DNA of 21,945 bases from CAXYVC01 sp964292295 (GTDB lineage: Bacteria > Acidobacteriota > Holophagae > Holophagales > Holophagaceae), in the NCBI GenBank assembly GCA_964292295.1, contig CAXYVC010000037.1, positions 1 through 21,945 of the forward strand. The letters are read 5' to 3'. The notes beneath the pieces were generated by a model that was not told the DNA's origin, searched no databases, and was given only the letters and a program-made list of their open reading frames with translations. Each line of letters begins with the position of its first letter. Position 1 is the stretch's first letter. The translations under genes were made by a program, and so were the position numbers. Below are positions 1 through 7,270 of this stretch, in pieces.

Positions 1-98
1 CACCACACAAATTGCTGGCCCCCTCCCGGGCCACGAGTCCCCCAGGGGGGAAACGGGGGGCCGCCCGGCGCCCAGGCCTTCCTGCACGGGGAGGCGCT
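1..98. other. Non-coding left edge of window
   Basis: This stretch lies downstream of the leftward RND permease gene. It holds several G and C runs and a short C5/G6 snap-back near 40-50, but no convincing terminator with a T-tract and no gene that I can support. The homopolymer density is higher than in the neighbouring coding DNA. Nothing else is seen here. Confidence 0.4.
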
Positions 99-3000
99 TC
101 AGGCGCGCCGGAGGCGGGCCCGGACCCGCTCCATGAGCCCCTTCAGGGTGAAGCCGTCCAGGATGTCGAAGAAGACGGGGATCACCACCAGGGTGAGCAG
201 GGTGGAGGTGATGATGCCGCCCACCACCGCACGGGCCATGGGTGCGCGCATCTGTGCACCGGAGCCGAGGGCGAAGAAGAGGGGCAGCATGCCGCCGATC
301 ATGGCCAGGGTGGTCATGAGGATGGGCCGCAGCCGGGTCATGCCCGCCTCGATCAGGGCCTCCTTCCGGTCCATGCCGTGCTCCCGCATGTTCTGGAGGG
401 CGCGGTCCACGAGGAGGATGGCGTTCTTCGTCACCAGACCCATCAGGAGGATCAGGCCGATGCTCGTCATCATGCTCTGGGAATCGCCCGTGACCAGGAG
501 CATCAGCACCATGCCCACCATGGAGAGGGGCAGGGTGAGCATGATGGTGACGGGCAGCTTGAAGCTTTCGAACTGGCTGGCCAGCACGAAGTAGATGAAG
601 CACACGGCCAGCAGCATGGCGGTGCCCATGTAGCCCGCGGTCTCCTCGTTGTACTTGGCGTCGCCCACGGGGGCGATCTTCACCCCGGCCGGGAAGGCGC
701 CGGAATTCTGCAGCTTTGCGACCTTCTCGTTCACGTCGGCCACCACCTCGTTGAGGGTGCGGCCCTCCTTGTTGGCGCCGATCAGGATCTGGGGCTGGAG
801 GCCCCGGCGCTCGAGCTTGGCGGGCGCGGTGGTGTTCTCGAAGCGCGCGACGTTGCTGAGCTTCACCTGGATGGGATTCCCGGCCTTGTCCTTCTTGCCC
901 GAGGTCACGGTCATGGTCTCCAGCTGCTCCCCGCGGGAGCGGTCGGCGTCCGAGAGGCGCAGGGTCACGTCGTACTGCTCGCCGCTGCCCGGGTCCTCGT
1001 ACTTGGCCACGTCCACGCCGTCCACCAGGGGACGGACGAGGGTGGCCACGTCCATGGGGGAGACGCCCAGGTCGGAGGCCTGCTTGCGGTCCACCGCCAG
1101 GCGCAGCTCGGGCTTGCCCTTGTCGCGGCTGCTGGTGATGTCCACCGCGCCGTCGGTGCGGCGGAAGGCCTCCAGCACCAGGGGCTCGGCCTGCTCCACG
1201 AGGCGGCGCTCCGGGCCCACCAGGGCGAGGGACACGGCGCGCTCGCCGGAGCCGCCCATGTCGTCCACGGCGCCCACGCTGCTCTCCACGCCGGGCACGG
1301 CGGCCAGACGCTCCCGGAGCTCCCGTCGGATCGCGACCACATCCCGCCGATGTCCCTCGGAGAGCTTCACGTAGACGCCGCCCTCCCGGATGGAGCCCGT
1401 AAGGCCCGTGCCGATGGTGGTGTAGACGTGCTCCACCTCTGGATTTGGCTTCCCGTCTGGCCGCGTGCGCAGGATTCGCTCGATCTCCTCGGCCTTGCTC
1501 CTGGTGGCCTCCAGGCTGGAATCGGTCTGGGTCTTGAAGCTCACCTGCATATCGCCCCGGTCGTAGTCCGGCTGGAAGTCACCTCCCAGGAGGCCCGAGA
1601 GGAGGATTGCCAGCACTAGGCTTCCGGCACCCATGATCAGGACGGTCCAGCGGTGGCCCAGGGCCCAGGTGATGCCCGTGCGGTAGAGCTGTTCCCAGCC
1701 GTCCACCCGGTCGTTGAACCATTCCACGGTCTTCATGATGAAGTGGCGGTGACCGTGGTGGGATTCCTGGTAGCCCTTCGCGTGCTCCGGATCGGGCCAC
1801 ACGGCGCTGAGCATGGGGTCCATGGTGAAGCTCACGAAGAGGGAAATGGCCACGGCGAAGGCCACCACGATGCCGAAGGAGAAGAAGAATCGGCCCACGA
1901 TGCCGCCCATGAAGGCCACGGGGATGAACACGGCCAGGATGGAGAGGGTCGTGGCGATGACGGCGGGGCCGATCTCGGCGGTGCCCTCCCGGGCCGCGGT
2001 GACGTGGTCCTTGCCCATCTCGGCGTGGCGCGTGATGTTCTCGCGCACCACGATGGCGTCGTCGATCAGGATGCCGATGGCCAGCGAGAGGGCCATCAGC
2101 GTCATGGTGTTCAGGGTGAAGCCCAGCGCCTGCATGATCGTGAACGACCCGATCACCGACACGGGCAGGGTGAGGCTGGTGATGATGGTGCTGCGCCAGC
2201 TCTTCAGGAAGTAGAAGACCACCAGCACGGCCAGCAGGCCGCCCAGGACGATGGAGACCACCACGTCCTCCACCGCCTCCACGATGAACTTGGAGTTGTC
2301 CTTGGCCTGGACCGTGGTGACGCCGAGGCGGTCCAGCTCGGGCTTGAGGGCCTGGAGCTGCTTGCGCACGGCCTTGACCATGGCCACGGTGTTGCCGCCC
2401 GACTGCTTCTGGATCTCGAGGGCCACCGCGTCCGCGCCGTCCAGGCGGGCCAGGCTGCGCTTCTCCTTGATGCCGTCCACGATGCGGGCCACCTCCTGCA
2501 GCTCGATGGGCCGGCCCTGCTGGTTGCCCACGATCACGTGGTTGAAGTCCTCCACGCGCCGGGCCTTGGCGTCCACGCCCACGCTGATCTCGCGGCTGCC
2601 CGCGAGCAGGTTGCCCGAGAGGACTGACTGGGTGTCCTGCCCAAGGGCCGCCTGCACCTGCTGGAGGCTGAGGCCCAGGGCCTCGAGCCGGGCGGGATCC
2701 ACCTGCACCAGGATGTTGCGGGTGGATCCGCCCACCACCTCGGCCTTGCCAACGCCGGGGATGTTCTCGATGCGGCGCTTCAGGAACTCGTCCGCGATGC
2801 GGGTGAGCTCCCGGGGGCTCATGTCCTTGTGGGCGTCGTCCGGGCGCACCACGAGGGAGAGCACGGGCGTCTGGGCCGGGTCGAACTTCTGGATCACCGG
2901 CTCCTTGATGGTGTCCGGCAGGTTGCGCCGGATCTGGCCCACCTTGGAGCGCACGTCGTCCAGGGCCTTGTCGATGTCGCGCTCGATGCGGAACTCGATC

Positions 3001-3275
3001 ACCACGGTGCCGTAGCCCTCCTGGCTCGTGCAGGTGATCTGGTCCACCTTCTCGATGGAGTTGACGGCCTCCTCGATCTTCTTCACGACGTCCTGCTCCA
3101 CAGCGTCAGGGCTGGCGCCGGGGTAGGGCACGCTCACCGTGACGACGGGGATGTCCACGTTGGGGAAGAGGTCGAGGCCGAGGCTCTTCAGGGAGAAGAA
3201 GCCGAGCACCACGAGGGCCAGCATCACGCAGGTGGTGAGCACCGGCCGCTTGATGGAAAGGTCGGATAGGAACAT
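99..3275 (-). CDS. RND efflux permease, AcrB/HAE1 type (pump 1)
   Basis: This is the inner-membrane proton-driven pump of a tripartite drug-efflux system. The 1058-residue length matches the family norm of about 1030-1060. Residues 10-30 form TM1, followed by the porter start 'FPNVDIPVVTVSVPYPGASP'. TM4 carries the proton-relay pair D405-D406 in GILIDDAIVV, and TM10 carries K950 in GLVTKNAILL; both correspond to the essential Asp pair and Lys of AcrB. An insertion between TM6 and TM7 (about 498-511) is rich in histidine. Start ATG has GGGAGAAG upstream, inside the end of the adaptor gene, and only 3 bp separate the two genes, so translation is probably coupled. It is the last gene of a leftward tetR-tolC-MFP-RND operon. 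Substrate cannot be told from sequence; hydrophobic drugs, bile-like compounds or solvents are typical for the family. Confidence 0.95.
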   Translation of the reverse strand: MFLSDLSIKRPVLTTCVMLALVVLGFFSLKSLGLDLFPNVDIPVVTVSVPYPGASPDAVEQDVVKKIEEAVNSIEKVDQITCTSQEGYGTVVIEFRIERDIDKALDDVRSKVGQIRRNLPDTIKEPVIQKFDPAQTPVLSLVVRPDDAHKDMSPRELTRIADEFLKRRIENIPGVGKAEVVGGSTRNILVQVDPARLEALGLSLQQVQAALGQDTQSVLSGNLLAGSREISVGVDAKARRVEDFNHVIVGNQQGRPIELQEVARIVDGIKEKRSLARLDGADAVALEIQKQSGGNTVAMVKAVRKQLQALKPELDRLGVTTVQAKDNSKFIVEAVEDVVVSIVLGGLLAVLVVFYFLKSWRSTIITSLTLPVSVIGSFTIMQALGFTLNTMTLMALSLAIGILIDDAIVVRENITRHAEMGKDHVTAAREGTAEIGPAVIATTLSILAVFIPVAFMGGIVGRFFFSFGIVVAFAVAISLFVSFTMDPMLSAVWPDPEHAKGYQESHHGHRHFIMKTVEWFNDRVDGWEQLYRTGITWALGHRWTVLIMGAGSLVLAILLSGLLGGDFQPDYDRGDMQVSFKTQTDSSLEATRSKAEEIERILRTRPDGKPNPEVEHVYTTIGTGLTGSIREGGVYVKLSEGHRRDVVAIRRELRERLAAVPGVESSVGAVDDMGGSGERAVSLALVGPERRLVEQAEPLVLEAFRRTDGAVDITSSRDKGKPELRLAVDRKQASDLGVSPMDVATLVRPLVDGVDVAKYEDPGSGEQYDVTLRLSDADRSRGEQLETMTVTSGKKDKAGNPIQVKLSNVARFENTTAPAKLERRGLQPQILIGANKEGRTLNEVVADVNEKVAKLQNSGAFPAGVKIAPVGDAKYNEETAGYMGTAMLLAVCFIYFVLASQFESFKLPVTIMLTLPLSMVGMVLMLLVTGDSQSMMTSIGLILLMGLVTKNAILLVDRALQNMREHGMDRKEALIEAGMTRLRPILMTTLAMIGGMLPLFFALGSGAQMRAPMARAVVGGIITSTLLTLVVIPVFFDILDGFTLKGLMERVRARLRRA

Positions 3276-3278
3276 GGA

Positions 3279-4391
3279 TCACTTCTCCCTTGCAGGGGCG
3301 ACCTGCACGCGGGTGCCGTCCACCACCAGCTCGCGGCCTTCGGCCACCACGCGGGTTCCGGGGGCCAGGCCCTCGACGGGGCGCCAGCCGCCCTGTTCCT
3401 GGCCGAGCAGCAGGATCTTCTGGCGCCGGGCCACGCCCTCCTGCACCACGAAGACCTCTGCGTCCCGGCCCACGGCGGTGAGGATCGCGGAGGGCAGGGC
3501 GGCGCGCACCGCGTCGCCCTCCAGCAGGATGTCGCCGCTGGCGAAGAGGCCGCTCTTCAGGCGGCCGTCGACGTTGGGGACCTCCAGGCGCACGCGCAGG
3601 GTGCGCCCGTCCTGCTGCACGGAGCCGCTCACCTGGGTGAGGGTGGCCTCGAAGGGGCGGTCGAAGCCCGTGACCCGGAAGGACGCCTTCATGCCCGCCT
3701 TCACCTGGGCCACCACCTCGGCGGGAAGGTCCGCCTGGATCTCCAGCCTGCGGTTGTCCACCACCTCGAAGGCGGTGGTGCCGGGCGAGAGCACCTCGCC
3801 CGGCTGCACGGCGCGCCGCGCCACCCCGCCGGCGAAGGGCGCGGTGGTGCGGGGCTTGCGCGGCCGGCTCTCGGCCAGGCCCAGGTTGCTCTCCGCCGCG
3901 CGCACCACGGCCATGGCGGCGTTGTGGGCCGTCTCGGCCTGCTGGGCCGCCTGCCGTGTGACGCTGCGCTTCTCCAGCAGGTTCTGGGCGCGGTCGTTGT
4001 CCCGCCTGGCCTGCTGGGCCTGGGCCTGGGCCTGGGCGAGCTGGGCTTCCGCGGCCTGCACGGAGAGCAGCAGCTCGTCCTCGTCCTGGGCGGAGAGCAC
4101 GGTGCCCGCGGCCACGCGGTCGCCTTCCTGGACGCTGACGCGGGTGACGCGGCCCGAGACCTCGGCCCTCAGCTCCGCGCGGTTCACGGCGAGCAGGGTT
4201 CCGGTGAAGGGGATGGTGCCGTGGAAGGGGCGCTTCTCCACGGTGGCGAGGGTTACGGGGACGATGCCCGCGTCCGTCTGGCTGCGCTGGCGGGCCAGGA
4301 TGCGGTTCCGCTGGTAGCGGTGGTAGCCGACGGCGCCGAGGATGATCACGGCGATGACGCCGGTGGAAAGGTAGAGTTTCTGGCGATTCAT
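3279..4391 (-). CDS. RND adaptor (membrane fusion protein, HlyD/AcrA-like), pump 1
   Basis: This 370-residue periplasmic adaptor links the RND permease to the TolC channel. Residues 5-23 are a single N-terminal membrane anchor (LYLSTGVIAVIILGAVGYH) with no lipobox cysteine, unlike the adaptor of pump 2. Then come the first lipoyl half (about 57-85), an Ala/Gln-rich coiled-coil hairpin (about 100-170, including an AQAQAQAQ stretch encoded by a short hexamer repeat near 4018-4036), the second lipoyl half (TAPFAGGVARRAVQPGEVLSPG) and beta-barrel and membrane-proximal domains. I chose the ATG at 4391 because the anchor follows directly and TTGAGGTG lies just upstream; the same frame stays open further upstream only as a shadow across tolC. 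It sits 23 bp after tolC and 3 bp before the permease. Confidence 0.93.
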   Translation of the reverse strand: MNRQKLYLSTGVIAVIILGAVGYHRYQRNRILARQRSQTDAGIVPVTLATVEKRPFHGTIPFTGTLLAVNRAELRAEVSGRVTRVSVQEGDRVAAGTVLSAQDEDELLLSVQAAEAQLAQAQAQAQQARRDNDRAQNLLEKRSVTRQAAQQAETAHNAAMAVVRAAESNLGLAESRPRKPRTTAPFAGGVARRAVQPGEVLSPGTTAFEVVDNRRLEIQADLPAEVVAQVKAGMKASFRVTGFDRPFEATLTQVSGSVQQDGRTLRVRLEVPNVDGRLKSGLFASGDILLEGDAVRAALPSAILTAVGRDAEVFVVQEGVARRQKILLLGQEQGGWRPVEGLAPGTRVVAEGRELVVDGTRVQVAPAREK

Positions 4392-4414
4392 GTGCACCTC
4401 AAGGAAACCGGCGT

Positions 4415-5707
4415 TCAGAGGGGGGGAAGGCCATGGGCCCGGCGCTGCGCGAAGAGGGCCGTCCAGAGGCCCAGCTCCGCACGGCGGCGCTGGCTCTCCT
4501 GCTGGCGCTCGGTGCGCTCGGTCTGGAGCAGTTCGTAGGACGTGATCAGGCCCTGGTCGAAGGACTCGCGGCTGGTGCGCAGGGCCTCCAGCGCCGCGTC
4601 GTAGGCCCTCCGGGCGGCGTCGTCGTAGGCGATGGCCTTCTGGAGCTCGCGTTCCGCGGTGCGCTTCTCCACGGCGATGGCGCGTTCCCGGTCGATGCGC
4701 GCCTGGCGCACCTGCTCGAGCTGGGCGTTGTTCTGGGCCCGTTTCCCGGAGGTGCGGAAGCTGTCGAAGATGGGGAAGTGCATCGTCAGGTTCACGCGCC
4801 AGGTGTCGTAGGGCTCCTTGAAGAGGTTGGTGGTCTCCCGCGCCTGGTAGCCGTAGGAGGCGTTGAAGTCCACGCGCGGCCGCAGCTCGGCCTTCAGGAT
4901 GCGGTCGTTGGCCCGGTACATCCGCTCCTGCTCCTTGAGCTGGGCGAGTTCGCTGCGCTCGGCCTCCGCAGGCGCCTGGGAGAGTCCTGGGCGGCCCAGC
5001 TCGACCAGCTTCAGGGCGGTCTTCGGGTCCAGGCCGAGCTGGCTGGCCAGCAGCTCCATGGCCCGCTTGACGTTGGCCTCGGCCTGGAGCATCTCGGGCA
5101 CCACGGACCAGTACTCGCTCTCGGCCCGCAGGCGATCGAGCTCCGTGGCGGTCTGGGCCTCCAGCTTGGCCTTCACGTCCTCCAGGAAGCGCTCCGCGGT
5201 CTTCTTGCGGGCCGCCACCACCTCCAGCTCCGCCTGGGCGGAGAGCACGGCGACGTAGGCGTTGGCGGCGCCGTGCAGGACGTCCAGTTCCGTGGTGGTG
5301 AAGGCGTAGGCGGCTTCCCGCTCGCCCATCTTGGCCACCTGGATGGCCGTGCCCAGCTTGCCCCAGGCGAAGACCGGCTGGCTGAGGTTCGCCTGGGCCG
5401 TGTAGGTCTGGACGGGGGCCACCAGCTGGTCCAGCTTCAGGCCCATCTGGGCGATGGAGTCGCCCATGTTGCTGTTGAGGATGCTCACGTCGCGCAGGCG
5501 GGTGTAGTCGCCCGCGAGGCTCAGCTGGGGCAGGGCGTCGGCGCGGGTGCTCGTGATGAGCCCCTGGCGCTCGGCCACCTTGGCCTTGGCGGCCCGGAGG
5601 GAGGGGTTCTCGGCGCGGGCGCGGGAGAGGGCGCCGGAGAGGTCCAGGTCGAGGGGCGCCTGGGAGGGCGGCGCTTCCACGAGCGCGGGCACGAAGAGGA
5701 AGAGCAT
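4415..5707 (-). CDS. TolC-family outer membrane efflux channel (pump 1)
   Basis: This 430-residue protein is the outer-membrane channel of pump 1. It has the duplicated OEP layout: ENPSLRAAKAKV opening helix, QLSLAGDYTRL strand region, long Ala/Glu/Arg helices, then a second repeat starting near LRPRVDFNASYGYQ and ending with SRESFDQGLITSYELLQTE. The start is fixed: the upstream codon is GAC and the one before that is the TAA of tetR1 in the same frame, so no longer N-terminus is possible. The SD AAGGAG (5716-5721) lies within the last codons of tetR1, 8 nt before ATG, so translation is probably coupled to the repressor. The export signal is odd: it starts MLFLFVPALVEAPP with no Lys or Arg before the hydrophobic stretch, which is itself only about 8-9 residues. 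Confidence 0.92.
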   Translation of the reverse strand: MLFLFVPALVEAPPSQAPLDLDLSGALSRARAENPSLRAAKAKVAERQGLITSTRADALPQLSLAGDYTRLRDVSILNSNMGDSIAQMGLKLDQLVAPVQTYTAQANLSQPVFAWGKLGTAIQVAKMGEREAAYAFTTTELDVLHGAANAYVAVLSAQAELEVVAARKKTAERFLEDVKAKLEAQTATELDRLRAESEYWSVVPEMLQAEANVKRAMELLASQLGLDPKTALKLVELGRPGLSQAPAEAERSELAQLKEQERMYRANDRILKAELRPRVDFNASYGYQARETTNLFKEPYDTWRVNLTMHFPIFDSFRTSGKRAQNNAQLEQVRQARIDRERAIAVEKRTAERELQKAIAYDDAARRAYDAALEALRTSRESFDQGLITSYELLQTERTERQQESQRRRAELGLWTALFAQRRAHGLPPL

Positions 5708-5710
5708 GTC

Positions 5711-6397
5711 TTAGGCTCCTTCGTTCGGCAGGAACGCGGCCAGGCCGAGCCCCCGCAGGCTGAATGACGTGATGTGGGCGGCGAGGTCGGGCACGTCCGC
5801 CGGGCCGTAGGGCGCCCCGCGCAGGAGCGCGATGATGCGGGCGTGGTGGTGGAAGAAGAGGACCTGGGCCTGGATGGAAGCGCCCAGCCGGAAGCGCTCC
5901 TCCTGGCTGCGCTCCGGGAAGAGCACCTCGAGGGCCGCCCACAGCTTTTCCGTGTAGGGCCGGATGTGGGCGAGGATCAGGTCCGAGTGGCCTTCCGGTT
6001 CCAGCAGGGCCCTGGTCCAGAAGAGGTGGGCCGCAGCCTCGAATTCGGGCGGGAAGTCCTGGTCCTCGGGGCAGGCGAAGACGGCTTCCAGCAGGGAGCG
6101 GATGTAGCGCTGGAGAAGCACCGCGGCCTTGGCCCGGGCCTCGGGATCCTCCGGGCTGGGTGGCTCGGGCACATCCACCAGGTTGCTCGGGCCCTGGTCG
6201 AAGAGGAAGTCCAGGGCGGCGCGGTACAGGCCGTCCTTGCCCCCGAAGTGGTACTGCACCATGGCGCTGTTCACCTGGGCGGCCCGGGCGATCTCCCGGA
6301 TGCCCGCCGCCTCGTAGCCCTTCTGGGCGAAGACCGACACCGCCGCCACCAGCAGCCGCTGGCGAGTGTTCTGGCCCTGCTCCCTGGATGCCTTCAT
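5711..6397 (-). CDS. TetR/AcrR-family repressor, CecR-like C-terminus (tetR1)
   Basis: This is a probable one-component repressor of the leftward pump operon and of itself. It is 228 residues from the ATG at 6397. The N-terminal helix-turn-helix spans about 10-56 (NTRQRLLVAAVSVFAQKGYE, then IREIARAAQVNSAMVQYHFGGKDGLYRAAL), with the Tyr-His-Phe recognition-helix end typical of TetR proteins. The C-terminal half (RALLEPEGHSDLILAHIRPY, later FFHHHARIIALLRG) resembles the CecR/YbiH ligand domain (DUF1956) by my reading. An AGGAGG lies just before the ATG; a GTG at 6412 in the same frame would add five residues. It is the first gene of the operon, and its stop codon is followed after 3 bp by the tolC start. 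Candidate operators lie directly upstream at 6413-6466. The inducing ligand is unknown. Confidence 0.93.
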   Translation of the reverse strand: MKASREQGQNTRQRLLVAAVSVFAQKGYEAAGIREIARAAQVNSAMVQYHFGGKDGLYRAALDFLFDQGPSNLVDVPEPPSPEDPEARAKAAVLLQRYIRSLLEAVFACPEDQDFPPEFEAAAHLFWTRALLEPEGHSDLILAHIRPYTEKLWAALEVLFPERSQEERFRLGASIQAQVLFFHHHARIIALLRGAPYGPADVPDLAAHITSFSLRGLGLAAFLPNEGA

Positions 6398-6412
6398 CGC
6401 TCCTCCTGACAC

Positions 6413-6430
6413 TCATCAATCGACTGATGA
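6413..6430. promoter_or_regulatory. Candidate TetR1 operator, site 1
   Basis: TCATCAATCGACTGATGA has perfect 6-bp arms (TCATCA/TGATGA) around a 6-bp centre. The inner 14 bp differ from the perfect palindrome ATCAATCGATTGAT by one base. It lies immediately before the tetR1 start and overlaps the alternative GTG region, a common place for autoregulatory TetR operators. The assignment to TetR1 is inferred from position. Confidence 0.55.
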
Positions 6431-6448
6431 ATGCCGGGGGACAGACTA

Positions 6449-6466
6449 ATCAATCGCTTGGTTGAT
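6449..6466. promoter_or_regulatory. Candidate TetR1 operator, site 2
   Basis: ATCAATCGCTTGGTTGAT is an 18-bp imperfect palindrome (arms of 7 with one mismatch). It repeats the ATCAATCG of site 1, starting 34 bp further upstream of tetR1, close to three helical turns. Two sites in phase fit paired dimer binding or repression looping over a short distance. Immediately overlapping is another repeat, CTTGGT (6457-6462) with ACCAAG (6475-6480). Confidence 0.5.
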
Positions 6467-6551
6467 AGGGTGTCACCAAGCTGTGATTTCTTGGCCGTTA
6501 GGGATAATTGCTTTTGAAAACAAGAAATGGGTGGCTGGGGGTTGTGCCGTC
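6467..6551. promoter_or_regulatory. Divergent control region between the two tetR genes
   Basis: This is the centre of the control region separating the two efflux operons and is visibly more A+T-rich than its flanks. It contains a TTTTGAAAA micro-palindrome near 6513-6521 and the right arm of the CTTGGT/ACCAAG repeat. The leftward promoter must lie in or beside it, but I could not fix convincing -35 and -10 boxes on the minus strand. No open frame with a credible start was seen. Confidence 0.5.
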
Positions 6552-6583
6552 TTGACGAATGAGGAATTTGGATTCTAAATTCC
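6552..6583 (+). promoter_or_regulatory. Probable tetR2 promoter with a 21-bp palindromic operator
   Basis: TTGACG at 6552-6557 matches the -35 consensus in five of six bases. A weak -10 (CTAAAT, 6575-6580) follows after 17 bp. The -10 is inside a 21-bp inverted repeat at 6563-6583: outer arms GGAATTT and AAATTCC are perfect, and GA/TC pair again around the central T, leaving one mismatched pair. A repressor bound here would cover the -10. Predicted transcription start is near 6587, so the message would have almost no leader. Binding by TetR2 is inferred from position. Confidence 0.55.
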
Positions 6584-6602
6584 AGGCGTGCATGGGGGGG
6601 CC

Positions 6603-7214
6603 ATGGGGCCGGGACGGAAAGCGCAGGAGCGGGAACGGCGCCGGGAGCGCCTGCTCGAGGCCGCGGCGCAGGTCTTCGCCCGCAAGCCCTTCGACGAGGC
6701 CACCATGCAGGAGGTGGCTGCGGAGGCGCGGGTGGGCATGCAGGGCCTCTACGAACACTCCCCCAGCAAGCAGGCGCTGTACGAGGAGGTGATGCTCCAG
6801 CGGGCGCGCACCTGGAAGCTCCGCGCGGAGGCGATCACCCGGGAGCCCATGCCGCCCCTCGACCGGCTGCGGGCTCTGGCCACCGCCTACGTGGCGCAGT
6901 TCCAGGACCATCCGTCCACGCTGCCCACCTTCGTGCGGGACCGCACCCTCTTCGACTGGGGGCTGGATTCGCGCTTCGCGCCGCGCTTCCGCAGCTTCTA
7001 CGAGGAGGAGATGGCCCGCCTGCGCGAAGTCCTTGGCGCGGCCGTGGCGGCGGGCTGCCTGCGGGACCTGGACCTCAGCTTCCTGACCGAGCTGTGCATG
7101 GACGTGCTGCAGGCCTCCCTCCACTACGCCCACCGCCACCATCCCGGGGACGTGGAGAGCTGCGTGAACCGCGCCCTCGACTGCCTCCTGAACGGCGTCG
7201 GCCTCCGGGCCTGA
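6603..7214 (+). CDS. TetR/AcrR-family repressor (tetR2)
   Basis: This is a 203-residue repressor, the first gene of the rightward efflux operon. The N-terminal helix-turn-helix is clear: RERLLEAAAQVFARKPFDEA, TMQEVAAEARVGMQGLYEHS, PSKQALYEEVM. The Tyr-Glu-His recognition end replaces the usual Tyr-X-His/Tyr-Phe. The C-terminal helices (about 80-203) are a generic ligand-binding and dimer domain. The start is uncertain: ATG at 6603 is preceded by a seven-G run rather than a normal SD, while a GTG at 6588 in frame would lie almost at the predicted transcription start (leaderless) and adds five residues. It is 56 bp before the adaptor gene. It likely represses itself and the downstream pump through the palindrome at 6563-6583. 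Confidence 0.92.
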   Translation: MGPGRKAQERERRRERLLEAAAQVFARKPFDEATMQEVAAEARVGMQGLYEHSPSKQALYEEVMLQRARTWKLRAEAITREPMPPLDRLRALATAYVAQFQDHPSTLPTFVRDRTLFDWGLDSRFAPRFRSFYEEEMARLREVLGAAVAAGCLRDLDLSFLTELCMDVLQASLHYAHRHHPGDVESCVNRALDCLLNGVGLRA

Positions 7215-7270
7215 ACGCCTCCGCCTTCCGTTCCCTTCCGATCCGAGCCTTCCTGTCACGAGGAATCCCC

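Noticed and set aside
4018..4036. Tandem CCTGGG-type hexamers as a possible regulatory or slippage repeat
   Set aside because: They are in frame and encode Gln-Ala repeats of the adaptor coiled coil, so protein structure explains them; too short to call a separate element.
4392..6419. Upstream extension of the pump 1 adaptor frame through tolC and tetR1
   Set aside because: It has no domain content and overlaps two well-supported genes; the adaptor begins at 4391 with an SD and membrane anchor.
7215..7270. Possible terminator between tetR2 and the adaptor gene
   Set aside because: Only a weak TTCCT/AGGAA 5-bp repeat is present, with no T-tract; it partly overlaps the ribosome binding site of the adaptor.
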